Shown: in pieces, positions 1 to 7,703 of the stretch
Position numbering within the stretch: position 1 is the first letter of the stretch
Layout: every line of letters begins with the position of its first letter
Source: Lachnospiraceae bacterium
GTDB lineage: Bacteria > Bacillota > Clostridia > Lachnospirales > Lachnospiraceae
Assembly (NCBI GenBank): GCA_017526745.1
Contig: JAFXQX010000033.1
Coordinates: 186,001 to 250,000, forward strand
DNA length: 64,000 nucleotides
Reading direction: 5' to 3'
Notes under the pieces: model-generated
Seen by the model: only the letters and a program-made list of their open reading frames with translations
What the model was told of the DNA's origin: nothing
Database searches by the model: none
Program-made: the position numbers and the translations under genes

Positions 1-239
1 TCCGCCTGTTTGCCGGCCTCCTGATCATCCGGGGTCATGGCGGCTGTTTCCTGATCTGCGGACTCTTCCGTTTTCCCGGTCGCCTCCTGATCCTCTGCAG
101 CCTTACCGGTATTTTCCGATATCGTACTTTCTTTTGTATTATCTGCTGCGGGGGAGCCTGCATCGTCCGATGAGCACCCCGAAAGAAGCACGGCAGCAGT
201 AAAGACTACCGCTAATACTGTAATTATCCTATTTTTCAT
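1..239 (-). CDS. Lipoprotein, N-terminal part (runs off window)
   Basis: The reading frame starts at the ATG at 239 and stays open to the window edge. The translation begins with Met-Lys-Asn-Arg, a hydrophobic stretch, and then a lipobox (Leu-Leu-Ser-Gly-Cys) at about residues 18-22, so it should be exported, lipidated on that cysteine and anchored on the outer face of the membrane. After the cysteine comes a low-complexity tail rich in Glu, Asp, Ala, Thr and Gln, typical of a flexible lipoprotein linker. The start overlaps the stop of the upstream GtrA gene by four bases (ATGA), so it is probably translationally coupled and the last visible gene of the polysaccharide operon. The functional domain lies outside the window, so its role cannot be stated. 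Confidence 0.75.
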   Translation of the reverse strand, partial: MKNRIITVLAVVFTAAVLLSGCSSDDAGSPAADNTKESTISENTGKAAEDQEATGKTEESADQETAAMTPDDQEAGKQA

Positions 240-724
240 TTATCTTTCTTCTTTTCAAGCGTCATTTTTCTGGAAATGAAGTTATATACCATGACAACGC
301 CGGTCGCAAACATCTTGACAGCGGCTGTTACCGCCGAGGGGTATGACTTTACCGCCCACGGTGCTGCTGCATTGCATGCGATGACACCGAAATACAGTAT
401 CAGCTCGTTTATGCCAAGGCCAATGGCCGACAGAAGGGCAAATATGGCAAATTCCTTCTTGCGGTCAAGGTCGTCCCTCCGCTCGAAAACGAACTTCATG
501 CTCATGAAATAGTTGAAAACGAGCGAGATACAAAAGCCGAAAAGGCCTCCGACAGTGGCAGCGCCTGCCACATCCATCCCGAAAGCCCTGCAAAGTGCCG
601 AAACACCGAGCGTTATGACAAAGTCTATAACAAAGGACAGTCCGCCCACCACACCGAACTTCAGTATCTGGGCGAACAGTTTCTTTCTCTTATCCTGTTT
701 TGATATCACATTTTCTTCCATCAT
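236..724 (-). CDS. GtrA family membrane protein
   Basis: A 162-residue protein with four predicted membrane helices (about residues 18-40, 50-73, 90-115 and 130-152). The Asn-Tyr-Phe...Lys-Phe-Val-Phe element after helix 2 and the Asn-Phe-Ile-Ser-Arg element at the end of helix 4 match the GtrA family. GtrA-like proteins are thought to flip polyprenyl-phosphate-linked sugars across the membrane for sugar addition on the outside; the family assignment is firm, the substrate is unknown. The gene starts directly after the stop of the GT87 gene (TAG-ATG) and overlaps the lipoprotein gene, so GT87 and GtrA probably work as a pair that decorates the exported polysaccharide. Confidence 0.88.
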   Translation of the reverse strand: MMEENVISKQDKRKKLFAQILKFGVVGGLSFVIDFVITLGVSALCRAFGMDVAGAATVGGLFGFCISLVFNYFMSMKFVFERRDDLDRKKEFAIFALLSAIGLGINELILYFGVIACNAAAPWAVKSYPSAVTAAVKMFATGVVMVYNFISRKMTLEKKKDK

Positions 725-1954
725 CTATCCCCTTATCGATCCGTCTTTCCTTATCGATCTTACCCCCTTTATCGTTGCTGCGATCGTAAACAGATAATAT
801 GTTATGCCCACGATCAGCTTTGAGGCCGCATTCTCATCAAATATCCGAAGGACGAAACATAGCATGAACATAAGGAGTGCATACCATATGAACATGATAC
901 AGTCCCGGCGGCCGCTCTTATCATCCTGAATATCTCCCGGATATTGCCTTACAAACATCGCTGCGGCCGCGGAAAATACGAAGAAATCGTATGTTCTGTG
1001 ATATGTTATCACAAGCGACCACAATATCAGTATCGAAAACAGGAGATTTGCGGCGTCTTCCGGCATCTTTAAGGCCAGATACAGCAGTAAGGCCGCAATG
1101 ATAACCGCCGCAGCCGCATACAGCCCCTGCGGAAGAAATACTCCGAGATCTATCCCGCCTTCAGATGCCAGGACCGATGCAACCTTAAGCGGTGCCGTTA
1201 TCAGGTATATAAAGCTCTTCCCCAGCCAGACGGCGGCAAATGCCGTCATTATCACATGTATCATCACCGAGGCCGCAAACTCCCTGTACCTTTTCCTGAA
1301 GAGAAAATACAGGACAAGAGGTGCGGTAAGCGTGTACTTGAAGTACGAGACCGCCAGGCAGAGCGTGATGCCGGCAGATCTCATCAGGCCCGCCCGGTCA
1401 CCGGGGTGCCTGTCGATAAATACCGCAAGCATAAAGAAAAAGAAGGCGAATAATGTATGCTGCCCTACACCGAGCTGGTTGCGGTACGGTGTTCCTGCGA
1501 TCATAAGGAGCATCACTGCCGCAAAATCCGTCCTGTCCGAGTGCTCAAAAAAGGTCCTCCCAAGGAGCCATATGATCCCTGCGGTAAATCCGATGTTAAG
1601 CACTGCCCATACGATCTTTGCCGCCTGCGGCGAAAAGACTGTCATCGGTGCAAGAAGCATAAGGAGTGACGGAAACTGGTTGGCCTCCATCTTCTGCTTA
1701 AGGCCTCTGTCGGTAAACATCCTGTAAAACCGGTCGAGTGGCTCTATACCGGCTGTCCGTGAAGGCTCTAGCGACAGTTCATAAGGATCCAGCCGCATCG
1801 TGAGCGCTTTTGCGGCATCCCACTGGAAATCCTGGGAAAACTCCGCAGCGTTCTGCAGTCCTTTGATGACCGAAACAAGAGCAAGAGCCGCCAGCATAAC
1901 AAGCACTGTGGCCCTTAAGGCTTTATTATCCTTCCATTTCCTTAACAACTGCAT
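725..1954 (-). CDS. GT87-type polyprenol-phosphate-dependent glycosyltransferase
   Basis: A 409-residue protein with about ten hydrophobic helices. After the first helix is a Gln-Asp-Phe-Gln-Trp-Asp-Ala-Ala segment (Asp42) followed by an Asp-Pro-Tyr-Glu element. This is the layout of GT87/DUF2029 (GT-C fold) enzymes, in which an early extracytoplasmic Asp serves catalysis. Such enzymes move a sugar from a polyprenyl-phosphate donor to a glycan outside the membrane. The start overlaps the end of the phosphoglucomutase gene by 29 bp and has only a weak GAAG-like ribosome site; a later start would cut into the first helix, so this start is preferred. With the following GtrA gene it suggests a side-chain-adding module. 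The exact sugar is not predictable. Confidence 0.8.
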   Translation of the reverse strand: MQLLRKWKDNKALRATVLVMLAALALVSVIKGLQNAAEFSQDFQWDAAKALTMRLDPYELSLEPSRTAGIEPLDRFYRMFTDRGLKQKMEANQFPSLLMLLAPMTVFSPQAAKIVWAVLNIGFTAGIIWLLGRTFFEHSDRTDFAAVMLLMIAGTPYRNQLGVGQHTLFAFFFFMLAVFIDRHPGDRAGLMRSAGITLCLAVSYFKYTLTAPLVLYFLFRKRYREFAASVMIHVIMTAFAAVWLGKSFIYLITAPLKVASVLASEGGIDLGVFLPQGLYAAAAVIIAALLLYLALKMPEDAANLLFSILILWSLVITYHRTYDFFVFSAAAAMFVRQYPGDIQDDKSGRRDCIMFIWYALLMFMLCFVLRIFDENAASKLIVGITYYLFTIAATIKGVRSIRKDGSIRG

Positions 1955-3653
1955 TCTTCAGACTCTCAAGTTTCTTGCCTGCATCATCAAGGTCCCTGCC
2001 CTTTATTCCCATATAGAACTTGATCTTGGGCTCGGTACCGGAAGGTCTTGCGCAACACCAGCTGTCATTTTCCATTTCAAAGTAAAGAACATTCGACTTC
2101 GGAAGGCCGGAAGGGGTGACATTTCCGGTTGCAAGATCCGTTATGGTATCCTTCTGGTAGTCCCTGAACTTTAATACCTTCAGGCCGTCAAACTCTTTGG
2201 GCGGGTTGGCGCGGAGCCTGTCCATAATGGCCTTTATCTGCTCGGCACCGTCGATCCCCTTAAGTGTTACGGTATGGATGCCCTCCATGTAGAATCCGTA
2301 CTGTCTGTATATCTTCTTCATCTGATCCCAGACTGTGATCCCGTTATACTTGCACCATGCGGCAACTTCACACAGGCACATTACGGCAACTACGGCATCC
2401 TTATCTCTTGCGTGCGTTCCCGCAAGGCAGCCGTAGCTCTCCTCAAGTCCGAACACATACACATAGTTATGATTTTGCTCGAAGAGCTTGATCTGTTCTC
2501 CTATATACTTAAACCCTGTCAGAACCTCGATGAGCTTGACGTTATATGCATCCGTCAGAGCATCGGCAAGGTTCGTGGTGACTATCGTCTTGACAAGTGC
2601 CGCATTATCGGGAAGCGTACCCATTTTCTTCTTTTCGCGAAGGATATATTCGGCGATCAGCATTCCGGACATGTTTCCGGTAAAGGGCACGTATTCGCCG
2701 GTCTCGGTATCCTTTGCGTATATTCCGAGACGATCCGCATCGGGATCGGTCGCAAGGACAACATCGGCATCTTTTTCCTTTGCAAGCTTAAGTGCTAGCT
2801 TAAAGGCCTTGGGATCTTCCGGATTGGGATACTCGAGCGTCGTGAACTTCGGATCGGGAAGTTCCTGTTCGGGAACCACGTATACGTGCTTGAAGCCGAG
2901 TTCCTGCAGGATGCGTCTTACCGGAATGTTGCCCGTTCCGTGGAAAGGCGTATATACGATCTTGATCGAATCGGCCATCTCTTTGATGATCTCGGGATGT
3001 ATGATCTGCTTTTTGAGCTCCGCCATGTATTTGTCGTCGATATCGCTGCCGATGACGTTATAAAGGTGCGCGGCGATGGCTTCTTCCTTGCTCATCGTCT
3101 TCACATCGTTATAGTCGGTGACCGCTGCTACTTCGGCGATTATGTCGGTATCCCTCGGGGACGTTATCTGTGCGCCGTCCTCCCAGTATACCTTGTAGCC
3201 GTTGTACTCGGGCGGGTTATGGCTGGCTGTGACAACTATGCCGGCTGTGCAGGAAAGAGTCCTTACCGCGAACGACAGCTCGGGTGTGGGGCGCAGGGTT
3301 TCGAACACATAAGCCTTTATCCCGTTCGCATTAAGGCACAGCGCTGCCTCGTCGGCAAACTGCGGGGACATGAAACGCGAATCATAAGCGATCGCAACAC
3401 CCTTGTCCTTGGCGTTCTGCTTGATGATATAGTTTGCAAGGCCCTGGGTCGCACGTCTTACCGTATAGATGTTCATCCTGTTGGTGCCGGCGCCGATGAT
3501 CCCGCGCAGTCCGCCTGTTCCGAACTCAAGATCCTTATAGAATCTCTCCTTTATCTCATCATCGTCGTCCTTGATCTTTGACAGTTCCGCCTTTGTGGCG
3601 TCGTCAAAGTATTCGTCCTCACACCAGTATCTGTACTGCTCCATGTAGCCCAT
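1926..3653 (-). CDS. pgcA: Phosphoglucomutase/phosphomannomutase (alpha-D-phosphohexomutase)
   Basis: A 575-residue enzyme of the alpha-D-phosphohexomutase superfamily, close in length to Bacillus PgcA. It interconverts hexose-6-phosphate and hexose-1-phosphate, feeding nucleotide-sugar synthesis in the cytoplasm. Visible motifs: the catalytic phosphoserine loop Thr-Ala-Ser-His-Asn-Pro (about 142-147, Ser144), the metal loop Asp-Pro-Asp-Ala-Asp-Arg (303-308), and the C-terminal phosphate-binding Arg-Pro-Ser-Gly-Thr-Glu-Pro (about 536-542). The start has a very strong ribosome site (AAGGAGGT, about 7 bases upstream). Supplying glucose-1-phosphate to the neighbouring rfbA for dTDP-rhamnose fits the context. 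Sequence alone cannot separate glucose from mannose preference. Confidence 0.93.
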   Translation of the reverse strand: MGYMEQYRYWCEDEYFDDATKAELSKIKDDDDEIKERFYKDLEFGTGGLRGIIGAGTNRMNIYTVRRATQGLANYIIKQNAKDKGVAIAYDSRFMSPQFADEAALCLNANGIKAYVFETLRPTPELSFAVRTLSCTAGIVVTASHNPPEYNGYKVYWEDGAQITSPRDTDIIAEVAAVTDYNDVKTMSKEEAIAAHLYNVIGSDIDDKYMAELKKQIIHPEIIKEMADSIKIVYTPFHGTGNIPVRRILQELGFKHVYVVPEQELPDPKFTTLEYPNPEDPKAFKLALKLAKEKDADVVLATDPDADRLGIYAKDTETGEYVPFTGNMSGMLIAEYILREKKKMGTLPDNAALVKTIVTTNLADALTDAYNVKLIEVLTGFKYIGEQIKLFEQNHNYVYVFGLEESYGCLAGTHARDKDAVVAVMCLCEVAAWCKYNGITVWDQMKKIYRQYGFYMEGIHTVTLKGIDGAEQIKAIMDRLRANPPKEFDGLKVLKFRDYQKDTITDLATGNVTPSGLPKSNVLYFEMENDSWCCARPSGTEPKIKFYMGIKGRDLDDAGKKLESLKNAVVKEMEG

Positions 3654-3681
3654 AACAAAACCTCCTTATATTGTTTTTGTC

Positions 3682-5688
3682 TTATCCGACCATGCTCTTC
3701 GGGTTGCCCGCAAGAACAAAGTTGGAATGATCGAGTGAAAAGTTCGGGTTAAAATACGGATCTCCGGCATCAAGTTCAGCCTTCCACCGGGATCTGAACA
3801 GGTCACATTCTTTTTCATAACGGCCGGCATTTTCAGCCGTTGCCTTATCGGTAACATCCGTGCCTCTTGATGCGGATTCATAGTGAAACAGTTCCGCAAA
3901 AGGCGTAAATACGTTTAACAGGCCGCGCCTGCGAAGCTTTAAGCAAAAGTCCACGTCGTTGAGGGCAACCGCCAGATCTTCCGACAGTCCTCCGGCCTCT
4001 TCGAAAAGCTGCCTTTTGACCATAAGGCAGGCACCCGTTACGGCAGAGACGTTTTGCGCATAGCACAGCCTTCCCATATATCCGAGATTTTCCTTCGCAA
4101 GACCGTAATGAGAATGGCCTGCCGTCCTGTGAGCACCCAGACCTAGCACTATCCCCGCATGCTGGATCGTGTAGTCCGGATAGTAGAGCATGCAGCCGAC
4201 TGCGCCGACATCGCTCCTCTGCGAGTACATCAGCAGTTCTTCGAGCCAGTTTCTCGTGATCACCTCGGTATCGTTGTTAAGCAGCACTATATGTTCGCCT
4301 TTTGCAAATCCTTCGCCGAAGTTATTGATCTTCGAGTAGTTAAACTCTCCCTCGTAGGTTACGACCCTTATCTTCGGATGCTTTTCGAGCGTTTCGTAGT
4401 ACTGTTTTATCTCTTCGGTCGCGGAGTTGTTCTCTATGATGATGATCTCATAATTTTCATATGACGTCCTGTCGGTTATCGATTCTATGCAGCGCCTCAG
4501 ATCATCAACATGGTCCTTGTTGGGAATCAGTATCGATATGAGCGGGTTGCCGCAGATGGCGTACCTGATCCTGAAGATCGTCTCAAAGGCCCTGGAACTT
4601 TCAATCGAAAAGCCCGAAAAACCGCACGCCTTAAGGTGGGATGCCACGGCACCTTTGGCCGCATCTATCGCATAGCTTTTCGCATTGATGTCGGAAGCGA
4701 CCGAGCCGGCATGGCTCCTCCAGTAATACAGTATCTTCGGAACATGCACTATGTGTTTTGCAGCCTGTGTCAGGCGCAGTATCATGTCGTGGTCCTGACT
4801 TCCGTCAAATTCTGTCCTGAAAGTCCCGACCTTATCGACAAGTTCCTTTGAGAATACCGAAAAATGGCAGATATAGTTGTTCGCACGAAGATTGTCCGGC
4901 GCAAAGTCCGGCTTGAAGTGAAGCGTTATCATGTGGTCTATCGACTTGCCCGAGAAAGTGGTCTCGTCGCAGTATATGTAATCGGCATCCTTTTCGCATA
5001 TCGCCTTCATGTATTCGAAAAGCGCGCAGGGATGCAGGATATCGTCATGGTCAAACAGGCCTATGTAGTCTCCGCCCGCCATTTCAAAACACTTGTTGGT
5101 GTTACCCGATATCCCGAGATTTTCGGTCAGTCTCTCATACCTGATCCTGGGATCGTTATAGCCCTTGACGACCTGTTCGACATAGCCGTGCTCACTGTCG
5201 GACCCGTCCGCAAGACAGAGTTCCCAGCAGGGGTAAGTCTGCGCGATAACGGACTCTATCATCTCGCGAAGATAGACCTCGGGTGTATTGTACAAAGGAA
5301 CCAGTATTGAAAAAGTGATCTTTCGGGGAAAGGCAGTCTCCCTCTGGGCCTTAGTCTCTTCGGGGGACGGCATCGACAGCGTACCGTAACTCTTGTACGC
5401 CCTCTTTTCGATGATCTTGCTTGCGATCTTCTTCTTCAGATTGGATATGCTTCCGTACCTTCTGATACGGATGAACAGATTCTTCGTATGGCTCCAGACG
5501 AGGCGGAAGGGATATACGGCCTTCCATATCATGGAGTTCTTGAGCTTGTCCATCTTATATTCAAGATCTGCAAGCTTTGCCTCGGCATCGACGAGGCTTT
5601 CGGTAAGCCGGGCGTTTTTGCACCTTTCCTTCTCGTACAGATCTTTATAATATTCACTCGTCTTTGACAATTCCTCTTCGCGGTTCAT
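3682..5688 (-). CDS. Large glycosyltransferase with two GT2 domains
   Basis: About 668 residues. An N-terminal coiled-coil segment (about 2-55) precedes a basic linker, then a first GT2/GT-A domain begins at about residue 125 with an Ile-Leu-Val-Pro-Leu-Tyr-Asn strand and an Asp-His-Asp-Asp metal motif. A second GT2 domain begins near residue 385 with its own Asn-Asn-Asp motif. Tandem GT2 proteins of this kind are typical of rhamnan and O-antigen synthesis and may add two different linkages. A GTG start nine bases upstream is possible, but the ATG at 5688 has a GGGTGAT ribosome site at good spacing. It overlaps the next upstream GT2 gene by 35 bp. It should act at the inner membrane face on a lipid-linked glycan exported by the Wzm/Wzt pair; donor and acceptor are unknown. 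Confidence 0.87.
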   Translation of the reverse strand: MNREEELSKTSEYYKDLYEKERCKNARLTESLVDAEAKLADLEYKMDKLKNSMIWKAVYPFRLVWSHTKNLFIRIRRYGSISNLKKKIASKIIEKRAYKSYGTLSMPSPEETKAQRETAFPRKITFSILVPLYNTPEVYLREMIESVIAQTYPCWELCLADGSDSEHGYVEQVVKGYNDPRIRYERLTENLGISGNTNKCFEMAGGDYIGLFDHDDILHPCALFEYMKAICEKDADYIYCDETTFSGKSIDHMITLHFKPDFAPDNLRANNYICHFSVFSKELVDKVGTFRTEFDGSQDHDMILRLTQAAKHIVHVPKILYYWRSHAGSVASDINAKSYAIDAAKGAVASHLKACGFSGFSIESSRAFETIFRIRYAICGNPLISILIPNKDHVDDLRRCIESITDRTSYENYEIIIIENNSATEEIKQYYETLEKHPKIRVVTYEGEFNYSKINNFGEGFAKGEHIVLLNNDTEVITRNWLEELLMYSQRSDVGAVGCMLYYPDYTIQHAGIVLGLGAHRTAGHSHYGLAKENLGYMGRLCYAQNVSAVTGACLMVKRQLFEEAGGLSEDLAVALNDVDFCLKLRRRGLLNVFTPFAELFHYESASRGTDVTDKATAENAGRYEKECDLFRSRWKAELDAGDPYFNPNFSLDHSNFVLAGNPKSMVG

Positions 5689-7690
5689 ATATATCACCCA
5701 GAGCCACGCGGCAGCTCTTCATTCCGGTCTTTTTTCGGATAACGACCCCGATCCGGTACCTGATATGCGGATCGATATCGCCAAAGGCTATCCTGCACAC
5801 AAATCCGGCAAGATTGCTGTTTTCGGCATCGGGGAACACCTCCCCTACATCCCTCCGGTACTTCGGACTCGTTTTGGCTACGATGTATTCCTTCTTCTCG
5901 GCATCATCCTCGTCAAGCGGGATCAGGATCACAAACTTCTCGACAAGAGCATTGTCCCAGTTAAGCGACAGGGCCCAGCCCTCGATGACATATGCGTCCT
6001 TTGCATCCATTGCGATCCCCCGCTCTATCGAACAGTGATCTATGGACATGGCAACCTTGTCGGATATCCTGCCGGGAAGCTTGAAAAGCTGCTTCGTCCG
6101 GTTGCGCCTGTCGGTGACCTGATGGTCAGCAACGACCCCGCTCTTTATTGCAACGGTATCAACATCGAGCCTGTATCCGTAGAAAGGGTCCTGCCCGCCC
6201 GAAAGCCACGGGTGCATCGAATACAAAAGCTGCCTTTCGTTCCTAAGCCTTTCGGACTTGTCATCGCTTTCGGTATCCATACCTCTTGCCAGCGATTCAT
6301 GGTGGGTCATCGCAACGTCGCATAAGACCACGTTAAAGAAACCGTTTTCGACAAGTCTTGCACAGAAATCTATGTCGTTGTAGCCGACCTTCATTTTATC
6401 ACAGAATCCGCCTGTTTGATAGTATTTTTCCCTGTCGACCATAAGGCATGCGCCCGTCACGGCAAGAACATTCCAGGCGAAGCGGTTGCGGCAGTAATAC
6501 TGTACCTCTTTATCCGAATATCCCGACAGTTTATGCACGGGCCCGCGGTTGGTATTCATTACTCCGATATGCTGGATGGAGATGTCGTCGGGAAAGAGCA
6601 GTTTTGCGCCGACGGCCCCTACATAGGGCCTTGCAGCATAGCAGACCATCTTTTCCATGAAGTTTTCCGTTATCGCATCAACGTCATCGTTCATAAACAG
6701 CAGAAATCTGCCCTTTGCGCTGCCGGCTCCGATATGGTTCATGACCGACCAGTTAAAATCAAGCGGCTCATATATATAGTTTCCCCTTCCGCCGGGAAGC
6801 TGGGTAACGTATCTTTCGACGATATCCCTGTTCTTATCACTGCTTCCGTTATCGACAACGATTATCTCGTAGGGCGTATTCCCCGCATTGAGCCGTATGT
6901 TCCTGATGCATTCCTTTACGACATCGGGCTGGTCCTTGGAGGGGATTATGACGGAGACCAGGCAGGTGTCCTTGGGCGGGGCGGGCACTACGTTTATCCC
7001 GCGCCTCTTTTCCGCGGCCTCGCGGCACAGTATGTATCCGGGCCGGCTGTACCGCTCGTAAAGAGCCTCAAATATCTCCTCATCGGATGCATCCATGCCT
7101 CCGGGGATGATCGAATTTACATCCCTGTGAAAGAGTATCTGGGGAACATGACAGACACTGCCCGTGCGCTCCAGCGCGCGCAGCAGAAAATCACGGCATC
7201 TAATGTTATCTCCGATCTCGGGAGAACGCCTTATCGCCGGGACGAACCTGGCAAATGCCGTCTTTATCGCAAAGCATGTTTCGATATAGGGAAATGATAC
7301 GATCGTATCGGGTGAATAATCAGGTTTTCTCCAAGGAGTGCGAAGAACACGGATACGTTCATTGATATCCGTAAGATCAGCATATATATCGCAAGTTATA
7401 TCCTCATCCGGATATATGATATCCGCTCCGGCACCGTTTGCAAGAAGCCTTGATACCAAGTCCGGCTCAGGGACGCCTTCGGCGGAAACAAATACGACAT
7501 ACTCTTCATTGATGCCTTCAAAATTCAGTATATTTGCATCGTCATCGGGAAAACGGATGATGTGTCCCGTGTGTGTACTTTCGACAAGACCGGAGTCCGG
7601 AAGATAAGCCATCTCATAGCCGTAAGGCATGGTCTGTTTAAAGCATTCTTCCTTGTATTCAAGTAAGCATCCTTCTTTTGTACCGCTCAT
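5654..7690 (-). CDS. Multi-domain GT2 glycosyltransferase
   Basis: A 678-residue protein. Residues about 60-195 look like a remnant GT-A domain: the Asp-Glu-Asp motif, a Lys-Pro-Asp-Tyr-Ser-Pro-Asp element and a His-Val-Pro-Gln-Ile-Leu element are present, but the usual N-terminal nucleotide-binding strand is not. A complete GT2 domain starts at about 243 (Val-Ser-Val-Ile-Ile-Pro) and contains Asn-Asp-Asp. The tail (about 566-665), starting with Ile-Glu-Gly-Trp-Ala-Leu, looks beta-rich, as in accessory domains of rhamnan-type transferases. Such enzymes extend polysaccharide backbones in the cytoplasm. The gene overlaps the next GT2 gene by 35 bp, so translational coupling is likely. The ribosome site is weak. 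The linkage made is unknown. Confidence 0.84.
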   Translation of the reverse strand: MSGTKEGCLLEYKEECFKQTMPYGYEMAYLPDSGLVESTHTGHIIRFPDDDANILNFEGINEEYVVFVSAEGVPEPDLVSRLLANGAGADIIYPDEDITCDIYADLTDINERIRVLRTPWRKPDYSPDTIVSFPYIETCFAIKTAFARFVPAIRRSPEIGDNIRCRDFLLRALERTGSVCHVPQILFHRDVNSIIPGGMDASDEEIFEALYERYSRPGYILCREAAEKRRGINVVPAPPKDTCLVSVIIPSKDQPDVVKECIRNIRLNAGNTPYEIIVVDNGSSDKNRDIVERYVTQLPGGRGNYIYEPLDFNWSVMNHIGAGSAKGRFLLFMNDDVDAITENFMEKMVCYAARPYVGAVGAKLLFPDDISIQHIGVMNTNRGPVHKLSGYSDKEVQYYCRNRFAWNVLAVTGACLMVDREKYYQTGGFCDKMKVGYNDIDFCARLVENGFFNVVLCDVAMTHHESLARGMDTESDDKSERLRNERQLLYSMHPWLSGGQDPFYGYRLDVDTVAIKSGVVADHQVTDRRNRTKQLFKLPGRISDKVAMSIDHCSIERGIAMDAKDAYVIEGWALSLNWDNALVEKFVILIPLDEDDAEKKEYIVAKTSPKYRRDVGEVFPDAENSNLAGFVCRIAFGDIDPHIRYRIGVVIRKKTGMKSCRVALGDIYEPRRGIVKDE

Positions 7691-7703
7691 AGACTATATC
7701 GTA

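Noticed and set aside
1098-1727. Plus-strand frame of 209 codons opposite the GT87 gene
   Set aside because: It lies wholly opposite a well-supported membrane protein and has no recognisable domain or ribosome site.
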